Positions 47,276-56,501 of a stretch of DNA of 64,000 bases are shown here, piece by piece (within the stretch, counting starts at the first letter, position 1; each line of letters starts with the position of its first letter). This stretch comes from Verrucomicrobiales bacterium (GTDB lineage: Bacteria; Verrucomicrobiota; Verrucomicrobiia; Verrucomicrobiales; V1-33): positions 62,001 to 126,000 of the forward strand of contig JAQGPJ010000055.1 in NCBI GenBank assembly GCA_028293125.1, written 5' to 3'. Below the pieces are notes generated by a model that saw only the letters and a program-made list of their open reading frames with translations, made no database searches and was not told where the DNA came from. Both the position numbers and the translations under genes were made by a program.

Positions 47276-48181
47276 ATGAAAAAAATATTAAGCATCGTCG
47301 GGCATCAGGAATGGCTGCATTTCGGGGTCAGGGACCGGATTATCCGAATGTTCCACACCTCTGGCTCCTCCGGCGATGTGCCCTTTGAACGACCGTTTTT
47401 CGGGCGGAGGTACAAGGGGAACCTCAATACCTTTATTGACTGGAGTGTCTATTATTACGGCGCCTACACCAAGGAGGAGCTGCTCTGCATGCGGGATTTC
47501 CTGGAGGTGATGGACCACCCGGTGGTCGTGGATGTGGGGGCCAACATCGGGCACCACTCCCTTTTCGCCTCCACCATCGCCGCCCGCGTCCATTCCTTCG
47601 AACCCTTTCCGGCGGTGATCCGGAAGCTGGAGGAGAAGCTGGAGCTGAATGCGGTCAAAAATGTGACGGTTCACAAGGCGGGTCTGGGGGACACCACCGA
47701 AACCCTTTCCTTCTTCCCGCCGAACACCAGCAACACGGGAACGGGATCTTTCTGCAACAGCGAGGGCAAAGGAGAGGCCATTGAGCTCGAGGTGCGGCGG
47801 GCGGATGATTATTTTGAGTCGGCGGGAATCACCCGGATCGACTACCTGAAGATGGATATCGAGGGCTTCGAAGTGAAAGCCCTCCAAGGCATGCGGGAGA
47901 CCCTGACCAAACACCGTCCGGTGTGTTTTGTGGAATGGACTCAGGGAAAACAAGGCGGTGCCCTGCGGAGCGGCGCGGCGCTGTTTCCGGAGAAGTATCA
48001 GTTTTTCAAACTGGCAGTCAACGAGCCGTTCCTCGTTTTCTTCCGTAAAAAGGACTATCGCCTGGTCCCCGTCGGCGAAGCCTGGCCCGACGCCAATCTG
48101 GTGGCGGTGCCCCGGGAATATATCGACCGCGTCCGCGCCATGAATCCGCCGCCGAGGATCGCGGCGCGGTTGGAGAAATAG
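47276..48181 (+). CDS. FkbM-family methyltransferase
   Basis: PVVVDVGANIGHHSLFASTIAARVHSFEPFPAVIRKLEEKLELNAVKNVTVHKAGLGD; IDYLKMDIEGFEVKALQGMRETL. Confidence 0.88.
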   Translation: MKKILSIVGHQEWLHFGVRDRIIRMFHTSGSSGDVPFERPFFGRRYKGNLNTFIDWSVYYYGAYTKEELLCMRDFLEVMDHPVVVDVGANIGHHSLFASTIAARVHSFEPFPAVIRKLEEKLELNAVKNVTVHKAGLGDTTETLSFFPPNTSNTGTGSFCNSEGKGEAIELEVRRADDYFESAGITRIDYLKMDIEGFEVKALQGMRETLTKHRPVCFVEWTQGKQGGALRSGAALFPEKYQFFKLAVNEPFLVFFRKKDYRLVPVGEAWPDANLVAVPREYIDRVRAMNPPPRIAARLEK

Positions 48182-48189
48182 CAAAAAAG

Positions 48190-48418
48190 TTTTCAGTTTT
48201 CAGTTTTCAGTTTTCAGAGGGGCCGCAGGGGATGGACTGAGTGGACGAGGTGGACCATGCGGGAGCTGATCGACAGACCTGAGCGCCGCGGGAGGTTTCA
48301 GGTTTCAGAAAGCTGGAACAAAGTCTTTCCATTCAATCGGAAGGTTAGTGTCCACTCAGTCCACTTCGTCCATCCTGTCCATCCTCTGCAGCTTTTTCCT
48401 GAACCCTGAACCCTTTAG
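48190..48418. repeat. Heptad-repeat intergenic element, copy B: (TTTTCAG)x4 ... GGATGGAC motifs ... inverted GTCCATCC / CCTGAACCCTGAACCC
   Basis: Direct reading. Confidence 0.75.
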
Positions 48419-48444
48419 CGTCAGGAATCGACACCCTCACAGCC

Positions 48445-50796
48445 TCACAGCCTGGCGGGGCGGAAGAGCATCAGTTCCGTGTCCAAGCCGCAGGCGGTCT
48501 CCACGAGCGCCGCGTCCGGCAGCAGGCCGCGCGCGGCGGCGGCCGCCGCCATCCAGTGCGCGAACCCCGTGCAGAGGGCAAACCCGTGGCGGTGCTCCAG
48601 ATAAAAGGAATCCGGCAGCCGCCACGCCGCCTCCTCCAGGGCGTTGAAGGTGGAGAATGTTTCCGACGGGGGGCCGAAAAGCAGATCCGCCAGCAAATCC
48701 AGCCGGCCGGTCTCCACTTGGAACCTGACCAGGCGGGGGAGGTCCAACACCACGACGGCGCTCACCGGTCGCCGTAGCGGAGCGTCCGGATTTTCAAGGG
48801 AATCCGACGGGGCCGCCGCCGGGGAGGCTGCCGCCGCCGCCGCCGTATCCAGCACTTTTCTCACGGCATACGGCAGCGCGCCGCGGCGCCACCGGCGCAC
48901 ATCCATGGCGAACACACGGCCTCCGGCCTCATCCTTCGGAACCGCTCGGACACGCCGGTCGATCTCCTCCAAGGTGAGCTCCCGCCAATACTGCCCGTCC
49001 AGAATGGATTCCGGACTGAACGTGATGGCCGGCCACGCCGAAGCATCCTCCTTTCCAAAGCCCGGCCAGTCAGGAGCTCCGCGCGCCTGCGCGCCATTCT
49101 CCTCCCCCTCCTCCAGCCCCGCCCCCCGCGCCACGGCCCGCTGCATGGCGGCAGCTTGGATGGGATCACCGGTGATTCCGATGGCCCGCATGACTTCACA
49201 GCGGCGCGGGCGGCCGCTGACCGGATCCCTCATCATCCGGACCAGGCTTTCCACATCCCCGCACCGCGCGGCGGCACCGGCCCATTCCTCCACGGTATCC
49301 TCCCTTGCCTCCTCCGGCAGTTCCGCGAACACGGCAAAGGCGGCCTCGAAACCCTCCATTTGATAGAGACGGATCAGGGCACCGTGCAGCAGAGCGGCGG
49401 GATGTCCCCACTCGCCTCCCTTCACGCAGGCCGGCACGAGCACATCCAGCTTTTTCAAGGCTCCGCAGAGATCCAGAATCATCACATCCACATCCAATTG
49501 GGCGTCTTGGGTTCCGGTTGTGGTTTCATCCTCCTTCCCGGCTCCGTCCAGCTCCTCATCGTGGTCACGCAGTTTGTTGAGCAGCCAAGCTCCCCGCCGC
49601 GCGGCGCCGGACAGCAAATCACTGAGGGCCAGACGCGCCAGCACTTCCCGCCCGCCTTTCCGCCGCGTGGCCAGACGCCAGCGCGCCCCGTTGGGCAGCA
49701 GTTTCATGGCGGGCGCCGCCAGTTCCCTGACGCCGCGGATGCAGGAAAGGGCCAGCCGGGCTCTGAGGGGGCGGGCTGTTTCCTCCGGAGCCAGAGCCAG
49801 AAATTCCTCCGCCAAGTCCACCTCACCGGTGATCACGGCACGGGTCACGATCTCCTCAAAAAACAGGCTGACCTCCCTCCAGTCCTCCGCCGTCCTTTTT
49901 TGGACAAACGGCCACACGGTGGCCAAATCGGTCGCCCAAGCCATGGTTTCAGCCACTGCGGCCCACTGTATCAGGCCTCCACAGTCATCGGGGGCGGACT
50001 CCAGCACCAGGCGCATGGCTTCGGGGACCTTCGTCCAGCGCGCCGCGTGGGAGAAGGGGACCAGAGGCCGCGCATCGTGTTTCCGGCAGAGATCCAGCGC
50101 CTCCCGGATCCGGCCGCGCTTCAGCAGCATCCGGCAGACACAGCTCAGCAGCCAGCCCCCGATCTCCTCGGCGGATTGACCGTATTCCCATGTTTCCCCG
50201 GGATGATCCCTGATGGGTATATCCAAGCAAAGCAGGAGCGCTGGCAGCCTGTCCCGCCGCCACATGGCGGTGATGAGCATGCCAGCCAGCCCGCGCTCCC
50301 GACCGCTCTCCGCGGCTTCCAGCATGCGGGCCAGCGCCCCGTCCTCCAGCCCCTGCCCGAGCCACTCTATCGTCCGCTCAACCACATCCCCGGTCATCCG
50401 CCGGCGCCAGACGCCCAGCAGATCCGGCTGATCGGCCAGAATCACCGCCCACGCCGGACTTTGAGCGGCGGTGGGCTCCAGAGGCCAGGGCTCCGGCTCG
50501 AACACCGTCTCCACGATTTGACGGCCCGCAGCGGTTTTACCCTCCGTCAGCAGCCGCGCGGCCAGAAGTACCCGCAGGGTCAGGCGCTCGCGGCGGGGCA
50601 GTTCCCCGGTGAGCCGAAGCATAACGTCCGGAGACTCCCGCAACGCAGCCTCCATCCAGTCCATATCCATCAGGTCCGACCGGTGCCGGGCCAAAGCCAG
50701 CGCGGCCTCCGCCGCCGCCCCGAAAGCCAGTGCGGAGTCCAGTTCAGCCGTCAGCGCCGCCGAGCGGGACAACCAGAGAGGGAGATTCATAGCCAT
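48445..50796 (-). CDS. Large hypothetical protein (783 aa)
   Basis: Long intact ORF, no recognised domain; helical, Ala/Leu/Arg rich. Confidence 0.65.
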   Translation of the reverse strand: MAMNLPLWLSRSAALTAELDSALAFGAAAEAALALARHRSDLMDMDWMEAALRESPDVMLRLTGELPRRERLTLRVLLAARLLTEGKTAAGRQIVETVFEPEPWPLEPTAAQSPAWAVILADQPDLLGVWRRRMTGDVVERTIEWLGQGLEDGALARMLEAAESGRERGLAGMLITAMWRRDRLPALLLCLDIPIRDHPGETWEYGQSAEEIGGWLLSCVCRMLLKRGRIREALDLCRKHDARPLVPFSHAARWTKVPEAMRLVLESAPDDCGGLIQWAAVAETMAWATDLATVWPFVQKRTAEDWREVSLFFEEIVTRAVITGEVDLAEEFLALAPEETARPLRARLALSCIRGVRELAAPAMKLLPNGARWRLATRRKGGREVLARLALSDLLSGAARRGAWLLNKLRDHDEELDGAGKEDETTTGTQDAQLDVDVMILDLCGALKKLDVLVPACVKGGEWGHPAALLHGALIRLYQMEGFEAAFAVFAELPEEAREDTVEEWAGAAARCGDVESLVRMMRDPVSGRPRRCEVMRAIGITGDPIQAAAMQRAVARGAGLEEGEENGAQARGAPDWPGFGKEDASAWPAITFSPESILDGQYWRELTLEEIDRRVRAVPKDEAGGRVFAMDVRRWRRGALPYAVRKVLDTAAAAAASPAAAPSDSLENPDAPLRRPVSAVVVLDLPRLVRFQVETGRLDLLADLLFGPPSETFSTFNALEEAAWRLPDSFYLEHRHGFALCTGFAHWMAAAAAARGLLPDAALVETACGLDTELMLFRPARL

Positions 50797-50949
50797 GATG
50801 ATGATTTATTTATAACCTTATAACCGGCGCGCCATTGCCCGGCATCCCGCTCCTGTCAATGGCGGCGGAAGACGGGGTTTCCCTGTCAGGACTTGGCGCG
50901 GCTGGAAGGGACCGCCCGGAGACTCCGGCGGCGGCTGTGTCCACAGATC

Positions 50950-51048
50950 AGAAACCTGAAACAAAACCTTTCCATTCCGGCAAAAAGCAGTGCCCTCTCA
51001 GTCCATACCGCAGCCTTTTCTCCTGAAACCTGAAAACTGAACCCTCTC
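50950..51048. repeat. Heptad-repeat intergenic element, copy C (same orientation as the right half of copy B)
   Basis: AGAAACCTGAAACAAAACCTTTCCATTC...CTCAGTCCATACCGCAGCCTTTTCTCCTGAAACCTGAAAACTGAACCC. Confidence 0.7.
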
Positions 51049-51133
51049 ACCTTCCTCCCTGCGTCCGATTCCCCCTGGCAAAAACTAAAACTTCATTCAA
51101 TGTGGGTTTAACTTTTTAAGTTCCCCCCCTTGT

Positions 51134-54100
51134 ATGATCAATATCCGTTTTCCTGTCTTGGTGCTTGGAGTGGTTCTCAGCGGGCCGGCGGCGTGGGGGC
51201 AGACCCTAAGTGATGCTTTGGACACGCCGGACCGGACGTGGACGCCGGCGGGGGCGGTGACGGCTTTGAATGATCCCGCGCTGGCGCATGACGGCGTGGA
51301 CGCGGTGCGGCTGGAGGTGTTCCGCTCGCCGGAGACGGGGGTGTTTGAGTCCTCCATTTCCACGGAGCTGGCGGTGCCCTCGGTGGTGGAGTTCTGGCAC
51401 CGGTCGCGGGATCTGGACGCGGTGACGGTGCTGGGGATCAACAATATCCCCTCCGGAAACTCCAGTGTGTGGAAACTGCACCAAACCGTGGCCCCGGCGG
51501 GAAAACTGGAGATTTCCAACAAGGGGGAGCCGGGGGCCGGGCCGCTGTATCTGGACAGTGTGAGGGTGCGGCCAGCGGCGCTGGTCAGCCTGGCGGAGGC
51601 CCTGGACTGGACGGCTCCGGTGGAGCAGGGAGTATCCAACAACCCGGGCACGGTTTTTGGCGTGAATGAGGGGTGGCTGGCTCCGGACGGGGCGGACGCG
51701 GTTTATTTCAACCAGACCGATACTTATATCCAGACCACCGTGACCGGTCCGGCCCTGCTTTCCTACCGGTCCCGGGACGCCAGGGAAAACGCCGGCACTG
51801 AGGCGTTGGCCTCAATCAGCCCCGAACGCGCCCCTTTTCCGGAATTCACGGTTGGGGACCGGACGTGGTTCCAAGCACCCGCCGCCGGGGTGATGTATTT
51901 CAAAACCCGTTACGGCGCCACCGCTCCGGTCGTCATGGACGCGCTGGAGACCGTGCCGCCGGTGCCCGCGGGGGAGGCGCTGGACACGGCCGTCGCGGGC
52001 GTGACGCTCTCAGGATACGCCGCCGGCACCTCGCGGGTGCCCGCCGGGGCCTCTGACGGGGATGCGGTCCTGTGCTTGGAGGACCGGGCTCCGGGCGACC
52101 CCGTGGCGGGTCCCAACAGCGGCCAGGTGTCCGTGACCGTGGCCGGCCCGGCGCTGGTGCGGTTTGAGTATCTGGGGGCGGGATCCTGCACCTCCGATGG
52201 CATATGGATGCTGCCCCTCGACTCCGCCCTCCAGCCCCAGTCCATGAACTCCACCGCCTGGCGGACGGTGGAGATACCGGTTTACCAGGCTTCGCAGGTC
52301 GTCGGCTGGACGGGCAATCTCTGGATCAACGCCGTCAGCGCGCATCCCCTGCCCCCCGGCCTCAGCCCAGGCACCCTGCTGGATGCCCCGGACGTGGTGC
52401 CGGAGTTTCCCATCCCGGCGCGGGTGATGCCCCAGTTCAGCCCCGTGGCGAAGAACGGGCAGGAGCAGGGCTTGGTGGTCGCGCCCGTCCCCACGCCGGC
52501 CGGGACCGTCCCGGTCATCCGGCTGCCTTTCCAAGGACCCTCCGTGGTGTCGCTGTGGGTGTCGTCGAACAGTTCTCTGGCCCGCCTGCGGATTGACGGC
52601 GGTCCCTGGCAGGCGAAGCCGCCTGTCATCTGGTACCTTAACGATCCTTTCATGGCGGTGGTGCCCACCGCGGGAGCGCATTTTCTGGAGGTGAGCGGAC
52701 CGGCGTTTATGGACCAGTTCCGGGTGGTCCCCTTGGAGGAGCTGCCCTTGGCGGAGGCTCTGGGCGCGCCGGAGCTGGTCTTCACCACCTCCCCCGGCAC
52801 TCCCTGGAAAGGATACAAAGTGCCTGAAGGCTTGGACAAGCGGGACAACCGCGCGGCCACCGGCGGCCAGCACACGGTGGAGGCCGATCCCTGGATTGAG
52901 ACCACCGTGAACGGCCCCGGCGTGCTGGGCTTCAAAATCAGGTGGCATTCCGTGGTCAGCGCTGGTTTTCCGGGAGGCACCGGTGATTTTCCTCCCCGGA
53001 TGAGCATCGACGGCGCCACCGCCGAAGCGGTGACCGGCGGGCCGGGAGGAGCCCCCAGCGAATTTTTCGTAGGTGCGGGACCGCATACCGTGCGCTGGAT
53101 TCAAAAAGGCAGCCGGGCCGGAGAGCCCCCGTCCACCATGGTCTGGATGGATGGGGTCTCCTTCAAACCCGGCACCATCCCCGCATCCGAGGCTCTGGAC
53201 ACTCCGGGCCGGAGCTGGACCCTCGGCGGATCGGGCGGCGAGGCGTTGCCCCTGGCCATGGCCACAGGATCGCCGGACGGGGTGGACTCCGTCCGCATGC
53301 AGTCCACCAGCGCCGGAGGCAGCGGCTGGGTGGAGACCGTGGTAAACCTGCCGGCCTACATCAGCTTCTCAGGCAGCAATCTGGTGATCACCAATGGGGC
53401 GGGGGAGGTGATTTTCAATCAGGGCACGGCGGCGGCCTCCTCCTTCCAGCGGGAAATCAAAGGCGTAGGCCCGGCGCAGCTGCGGTTCAGCCACACGCCC
53501 GGCCAGCCGGGGGTGCTGGACAAAGTGATGATTTTTGAATCCGCGGGCCGGATCGCGTCCACCGCGGTGCTGAGCCCCTCGGGCTCCGTATGGAAACGCC
53601 TTGACGAAAAACCGTGGTCAGTGCTGGAGAACCCCTGGACCGGAGAGGCTGTCTTCCAAGCAGGCAATCCGTTTTGGATCGAAGGCACGGTGATGGGGCC
53701 CTGCATGCTGGGCATCGGTCAGGAAATGACCCTGCCGGACCATGGAAACCGCAAGGTGTTCAATGGCCTGATTTCCTACGCCGGCCCGCAGCGCGTGCTG
53801 ATGGCGCGGAGGAACGGAAATCCCGCGTCCGCGCAGTTCCTGGTGACCGACGGCTACAGACCGGCCCTTGACATGACGGAGGCCATGGGCGCCTCCGGCA
53901 TCACCTGGACCACCGGCGGTGATGCCGTCTGGATATGCGTCGGCAACCGCCTGGCCTACAGCCCGACGCTGTGGCCAGGGGAAACCTCGTGGATGGAGGC
54001 CGCGGTGACCGGTCCCGGCGTGCTCAGCTGGAGACTGCCGCCGGCGGGCAGCTTCAGCCTCACGATGAAAACCGATGTCCTGTGCGATGGCGTGGCGCTT

Positions 54101-56218
54101 CCCGATGCCGCTGTTTCCTGGCTGCACCTAACCGCCGGCCCGCACCGTGTGCGCTGGCAGGTGTCCATGCCGGTGTATGCCACCCGGAATCTGGAGGAGT
54201 TCCGGCAGCTGCGCGAGGTGGATTTCCGGCCCATGGCCACCGGTTCGGTGCCGGAACTGCTGGGCTCCAATCTGAATTTTCATGAGGAGGCTCCGGTCGG
54301 CCCGATATCCTCCGACCCGGTGGAGCCTTGGCCCGCAGCCACGGGCTGGCGTGCCGGGAGCGATCCCGCCACCGGCGTCCCGACGCTGGAGGCGGACTAC
54401 GGCGCAGGAACTCTGACCGCCCTGCCGCCGGTGCCGGGCACGGTGACCTCGCAGCTGAAAATGGAGCGGAACGGCCCCTTGGGATTCACCGTCATCAACA
54501 CCCTCCCGGCGGCGGCGGCCCCTTTTCCCTGGACCGCGTGGACCACCTCGCGCCCGCCCGTCTGGCCACTGGCGGAGGGCTGCCGCACTTCGGCGGCGGC
54601 AGTGGTGTTCACTCCGTTCACCCCGGTTTCCGTGGCGGAGGCTCTGGACCAGCCCGGCTTGGAATGGACTGCGGAAAGCAACCCGCCCGGACTTTGGAAA
54701 GCTCTGACAGGTGTTCCCCTGTCCGAAAACACCGATCCCGACGGGCTTTATCTTTATGGCATGGCCATGGGGGACACCGCCTGGCTGGAGACCACCGTGA
54801 CCGGCCCGCTGGAGGTGTCCACCCAGTTTGGCACATCAGGCAGGGTGGAGCCCGGCCTCCGCATTCTGCTGGATGGCGTGCACGCGGCGGATGCAACCCG
54901 TGCCGGCTCCGTGCTGCGCGTTCCCGCCGGCTCCCACCGCGTGCGCTGGGAGGTGGCGCCGGCCACTCCCATACTGGGGGGAAGTTATGCGGTGATACGC
55001 AGCATCACCACCGCGCCCGGCGCTGTGCTGCCGGATTTCAATGCGCTGCTGGATGCTCCGAATTTGAAATGGAGCCTCACCGGAACGATCCCCGCCCCGG
55101 TGGCCGGAACCGATGCCCACGACGGCTTGGACGCCCTCTCCCTTGGCTCCGGCACCGGTTACACCGTGCTGACCGCGGGCATGGAGGGACCGGGCATTCT
55201 TTCCTTCTGGATGAAGGGGTCCCCCAGCCTTGGCGAGCCGATTCTGGCCGGCCAGACGGTTCCGTTCCCCAGGACCACTCCTCCCACTCCCCTCACCGCC
55301 TGGAGAAAAATCACCCTGCCCGTCCCCGTCGGAATGCAAACCTGCCATTTCAGAGGACCGGGGATTCTGGATGAGTTCACTTGGCAGCCCCTGCCGGCCC
55401 TGACACCGGAGGAGGCGCTGGACACCCCGCCGGGAGTGACGGTGACAATGCCCAACCCCAACCTTTACGGGGCCGCGGCGTGGCCGGAATTCAGCGACGA
55501 CGGCGCCGACTCCCTGATGATGATGCCCGGTCAGGCCCGCCGTCTGGAGGTCAAAGTGCCGCCTCTCAGCTCCCTTTCCCTGCGGGTGCGCGCGGTCTTT
55601 GGGACCGGGACCTTCGGCTTTCAGGATCTGGACTCCCAGCCAACCTCCACCACTTGGACGACCCGGACTTTCTCCACCCAGGCCGATGCCGGCATCACCA
55701 CGGTGTATCTGCGCGCCAGCCTCGCACCGGTCCTGATTGACCGGCTGACGGTCACCACGCCCCCTGGCACCGGTGTGGGTTATTTCCCATGGGCGGACGG
55801 CCATGGTCTGGCCACCGCGCGGAACCAGCCGCTGGACGATCCCGACGGCGATGGCTGGAGCAACCTTCTGGAGTATTCCCTCGGTGGGAACCCTGCATTA
55901 GGCGGTGATGTCAAACCCGGCACCGAAACCGTCCCGGGCGCTCCTGAAACGGTCTTCTGGACCGATCCCCTCAGCGGTCTGGTTTATTTGGAGGTCCGCT
56001 ACTGGAAGCGCACCAGCCAGACAGCCACCGTTGAAACCGCGCAAAACCCGGACAGCGCCCGCCTCCTGGGCGATGCCGCCGGCTGGAGCTCCAGCCCCTT
56101 GCCCGGCACCGTGACCACACCGGGTCCCGAGGGCTGGAGCCGGGTGGTGTGGCGCTCCCCGGAGCCGGCGACGGCGGGTGGGCGGATTTTTGTGAGGGTG
56201 CGGTATTCGGCTTTGTGA
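51134..56218 (+). CDS. Giant secreted repeat protein (1694 aa) of EALDxPGxxWT-type beta modules, paralogue 1
   Basis: Signal peptide MINIRFPVLVLGVVLSGPAAWGQ; repeated (A/S)EALDxPG...DGxDxxx...WxETTVTGPGxLSF modules; C-terminal DPDGDGWSNLLEYSLG. Confidence 0.85.
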   Translation: MINIRFPVLVLGVVLSGPAAWGQTLSDALDTPDRTWTPAGAVTALNDPALAHDGVDAVRLEVFRSPETGVFESSISTELAVPSVVEFWHRSRDLDAVTVLGINNIPSGNSSVWKLHQTVAPAGKLEISNKGEPGAGPLYLDSVRVRPAALVSLAEALDWTAPVEQGVSNNPGTVFGVNEGWLAPDGADAVYFNQTDTYIQTTVTGPALLSYRSRDARENAGTEALASISPERAPFPEFTVGDRTWFQAPAAGVMYFKTRYGATAPVVMDALETVPPVPAGEALDTAVAGVTLSGYAAGTSRVPAGASDGDAVLCLEDRAPGDPVAGPNSGQVSVTVAGPALVRFEYLGAGSCTSDGIWMLPLDSALQPQSMNSTAWRTVEIPVYQASQVVGWTGNLWINAVSAHPLPPGLSPGTLLDAPDVVPEFPIPARVMPQFSPVAKNGQEQGLVVAPVPTPAGTVPVIRLPFQGPSVVSLWVSSNSSLARLRIDGGPWQAKPPVIWYLNDPFMAVVPTAGAHFLEVSGPAFMDQFRVVPLEELPLAEALGAPELVFTTSPGTPWKGYKVPEGLDKRDNRAATGGQHTVEADPWIETTVNGPGVLGFKIRWHSVVSAGFPGGTGDFPPRMSIDGATAEAVTGGPGGAPSEFFVGAGPHTVRWIQKGSRAGEPPSTMVWMDGVSFKPGTIPASEALDTPGRSWTLGGSGGEALPLAMATGSPDGVDSVRMQSTSAGGSGWVETVVNLPAYISFSGSNLVITNGAGEVIFNQGTAAASSFQREIKGVGPAQLRFSHTPGQPGVLDKVMIFESAGRIASTAVLSPSGSVWKRLDEKPWSVLENPWTGEAVFQAGNPFWIEGTVMGPCMLGIGQEMTLPDHGNRKVFNGLISYAGPQRVLMARRNGNPASAQFLVTDGYRPALDMTEAMGASGITWTTGGDAVWICVGNRLAYSPTLWPGETSWMEAAVTGPGVLSWRLPPAGSFSLTMKTDVLCDGVALPDAAVSWLHLTAGPHRVRWQVSMPVYATRNLEEFRQLREVDFRPMATGSVPELLGSNLNFHEEAPVGPISSDPVEPWPAATGWRAGSDPATGVPTLEADYGAGTLTALPPVPGTVTSQLKMERNGPLGFTVINTLPAAAAPFPWTAWTTSRPPVWPLAEGCRTSAAAVVFTPFTPVSVAEALDQPGLEWTAESNPPGLWKALTGVPLSENTDPDGLYLYGMAMGDTAWLETTVTGPLEVSTQFGTSGRVEPGLRILLDGVHAADATRAGSVLRVPAGSHRVRWEVAPATPILGGSYAVIRSITTAPGAVLPDFNALLDAPNLKWSLTGTIPAPVAGTDAHDGLDALSLGSGTGYTVLTAGMEGPGILSFWMKGSPSLGEPILAGQTVPFPRTTPPTPLTAWRKITLPVPVGMQTCHFRGPGILDEFTWQPLPALTPEEALDTPPGVTVTMPNPNLYGAAAWPEFSDDGADSLMMMPGQARRLEVKVPPLSSLSLRVRAVFGTGTFGFQDLDSQPTSTTWTTRTFSTQADAGITTVYLRASLAPVLIDRLTVTTPPGTGVGYFPWADGHGLATARNQPLDDPDGDGWSNLLEYSLGGNPALGGDVKPGTETVPGAPETVFWTDPLSGLVYLEVRYWKRTSQTATVETAQNPDSARLLGDAAGWSSSPLPGTVTTPGPEGWSRVVWRSPEPATAGGRIFVRVRYSAL

Positions 56219-56227
56219 GGGGGAGGA

Positions 56228-56404
56228 AGTTTTCAGGATGCAGTGGGGTGAGTGGACGGGATGGACAAAATGAAAGCGGTCCGGAGCGGGAAGTGCGCCG
56301 CTCCGGGCTTCCGGGTTCCTTGAACCCGCCGGCCCGCCGCCCAATAACCAATAACCGTTAACCAATTACCCATCCCCCTTCACCTGAATCCTGAACTCTT
56401 TAAA
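56228..56404. repeat. Heptad-repeat intergenic element, copy D, incl. CCAATAA CCAATAA CCGTTAA CCAATTA
   Basis: Direct reading. Confidence 0.65.
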
Positions 56405-56501
56405 CTCCCTTTGTATAAAATGGAAAGTCAGGCAGGGCGCGGTTGAACGTTTCGGTTTTGCTTTGTTTTGTTTTGTTTTTGGCGTGCCCGCCCCTTTGAC
56501 A

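Noticed and set aside
48445-50796. 783-aa hypothetical as a defence or toxin gene
   Set aside because: No catalytic or NTPase motifs seen and no partner gene; the flanking repeats are reported but no functional class can be supported.
56455-56480. (TTTTG)n run upstream of giant paralogue 2, and (AAAAC)n at about 37585
   Set aside because: Short simple repeats with no further structure; probably slippage-prone promoter-distal sequence.
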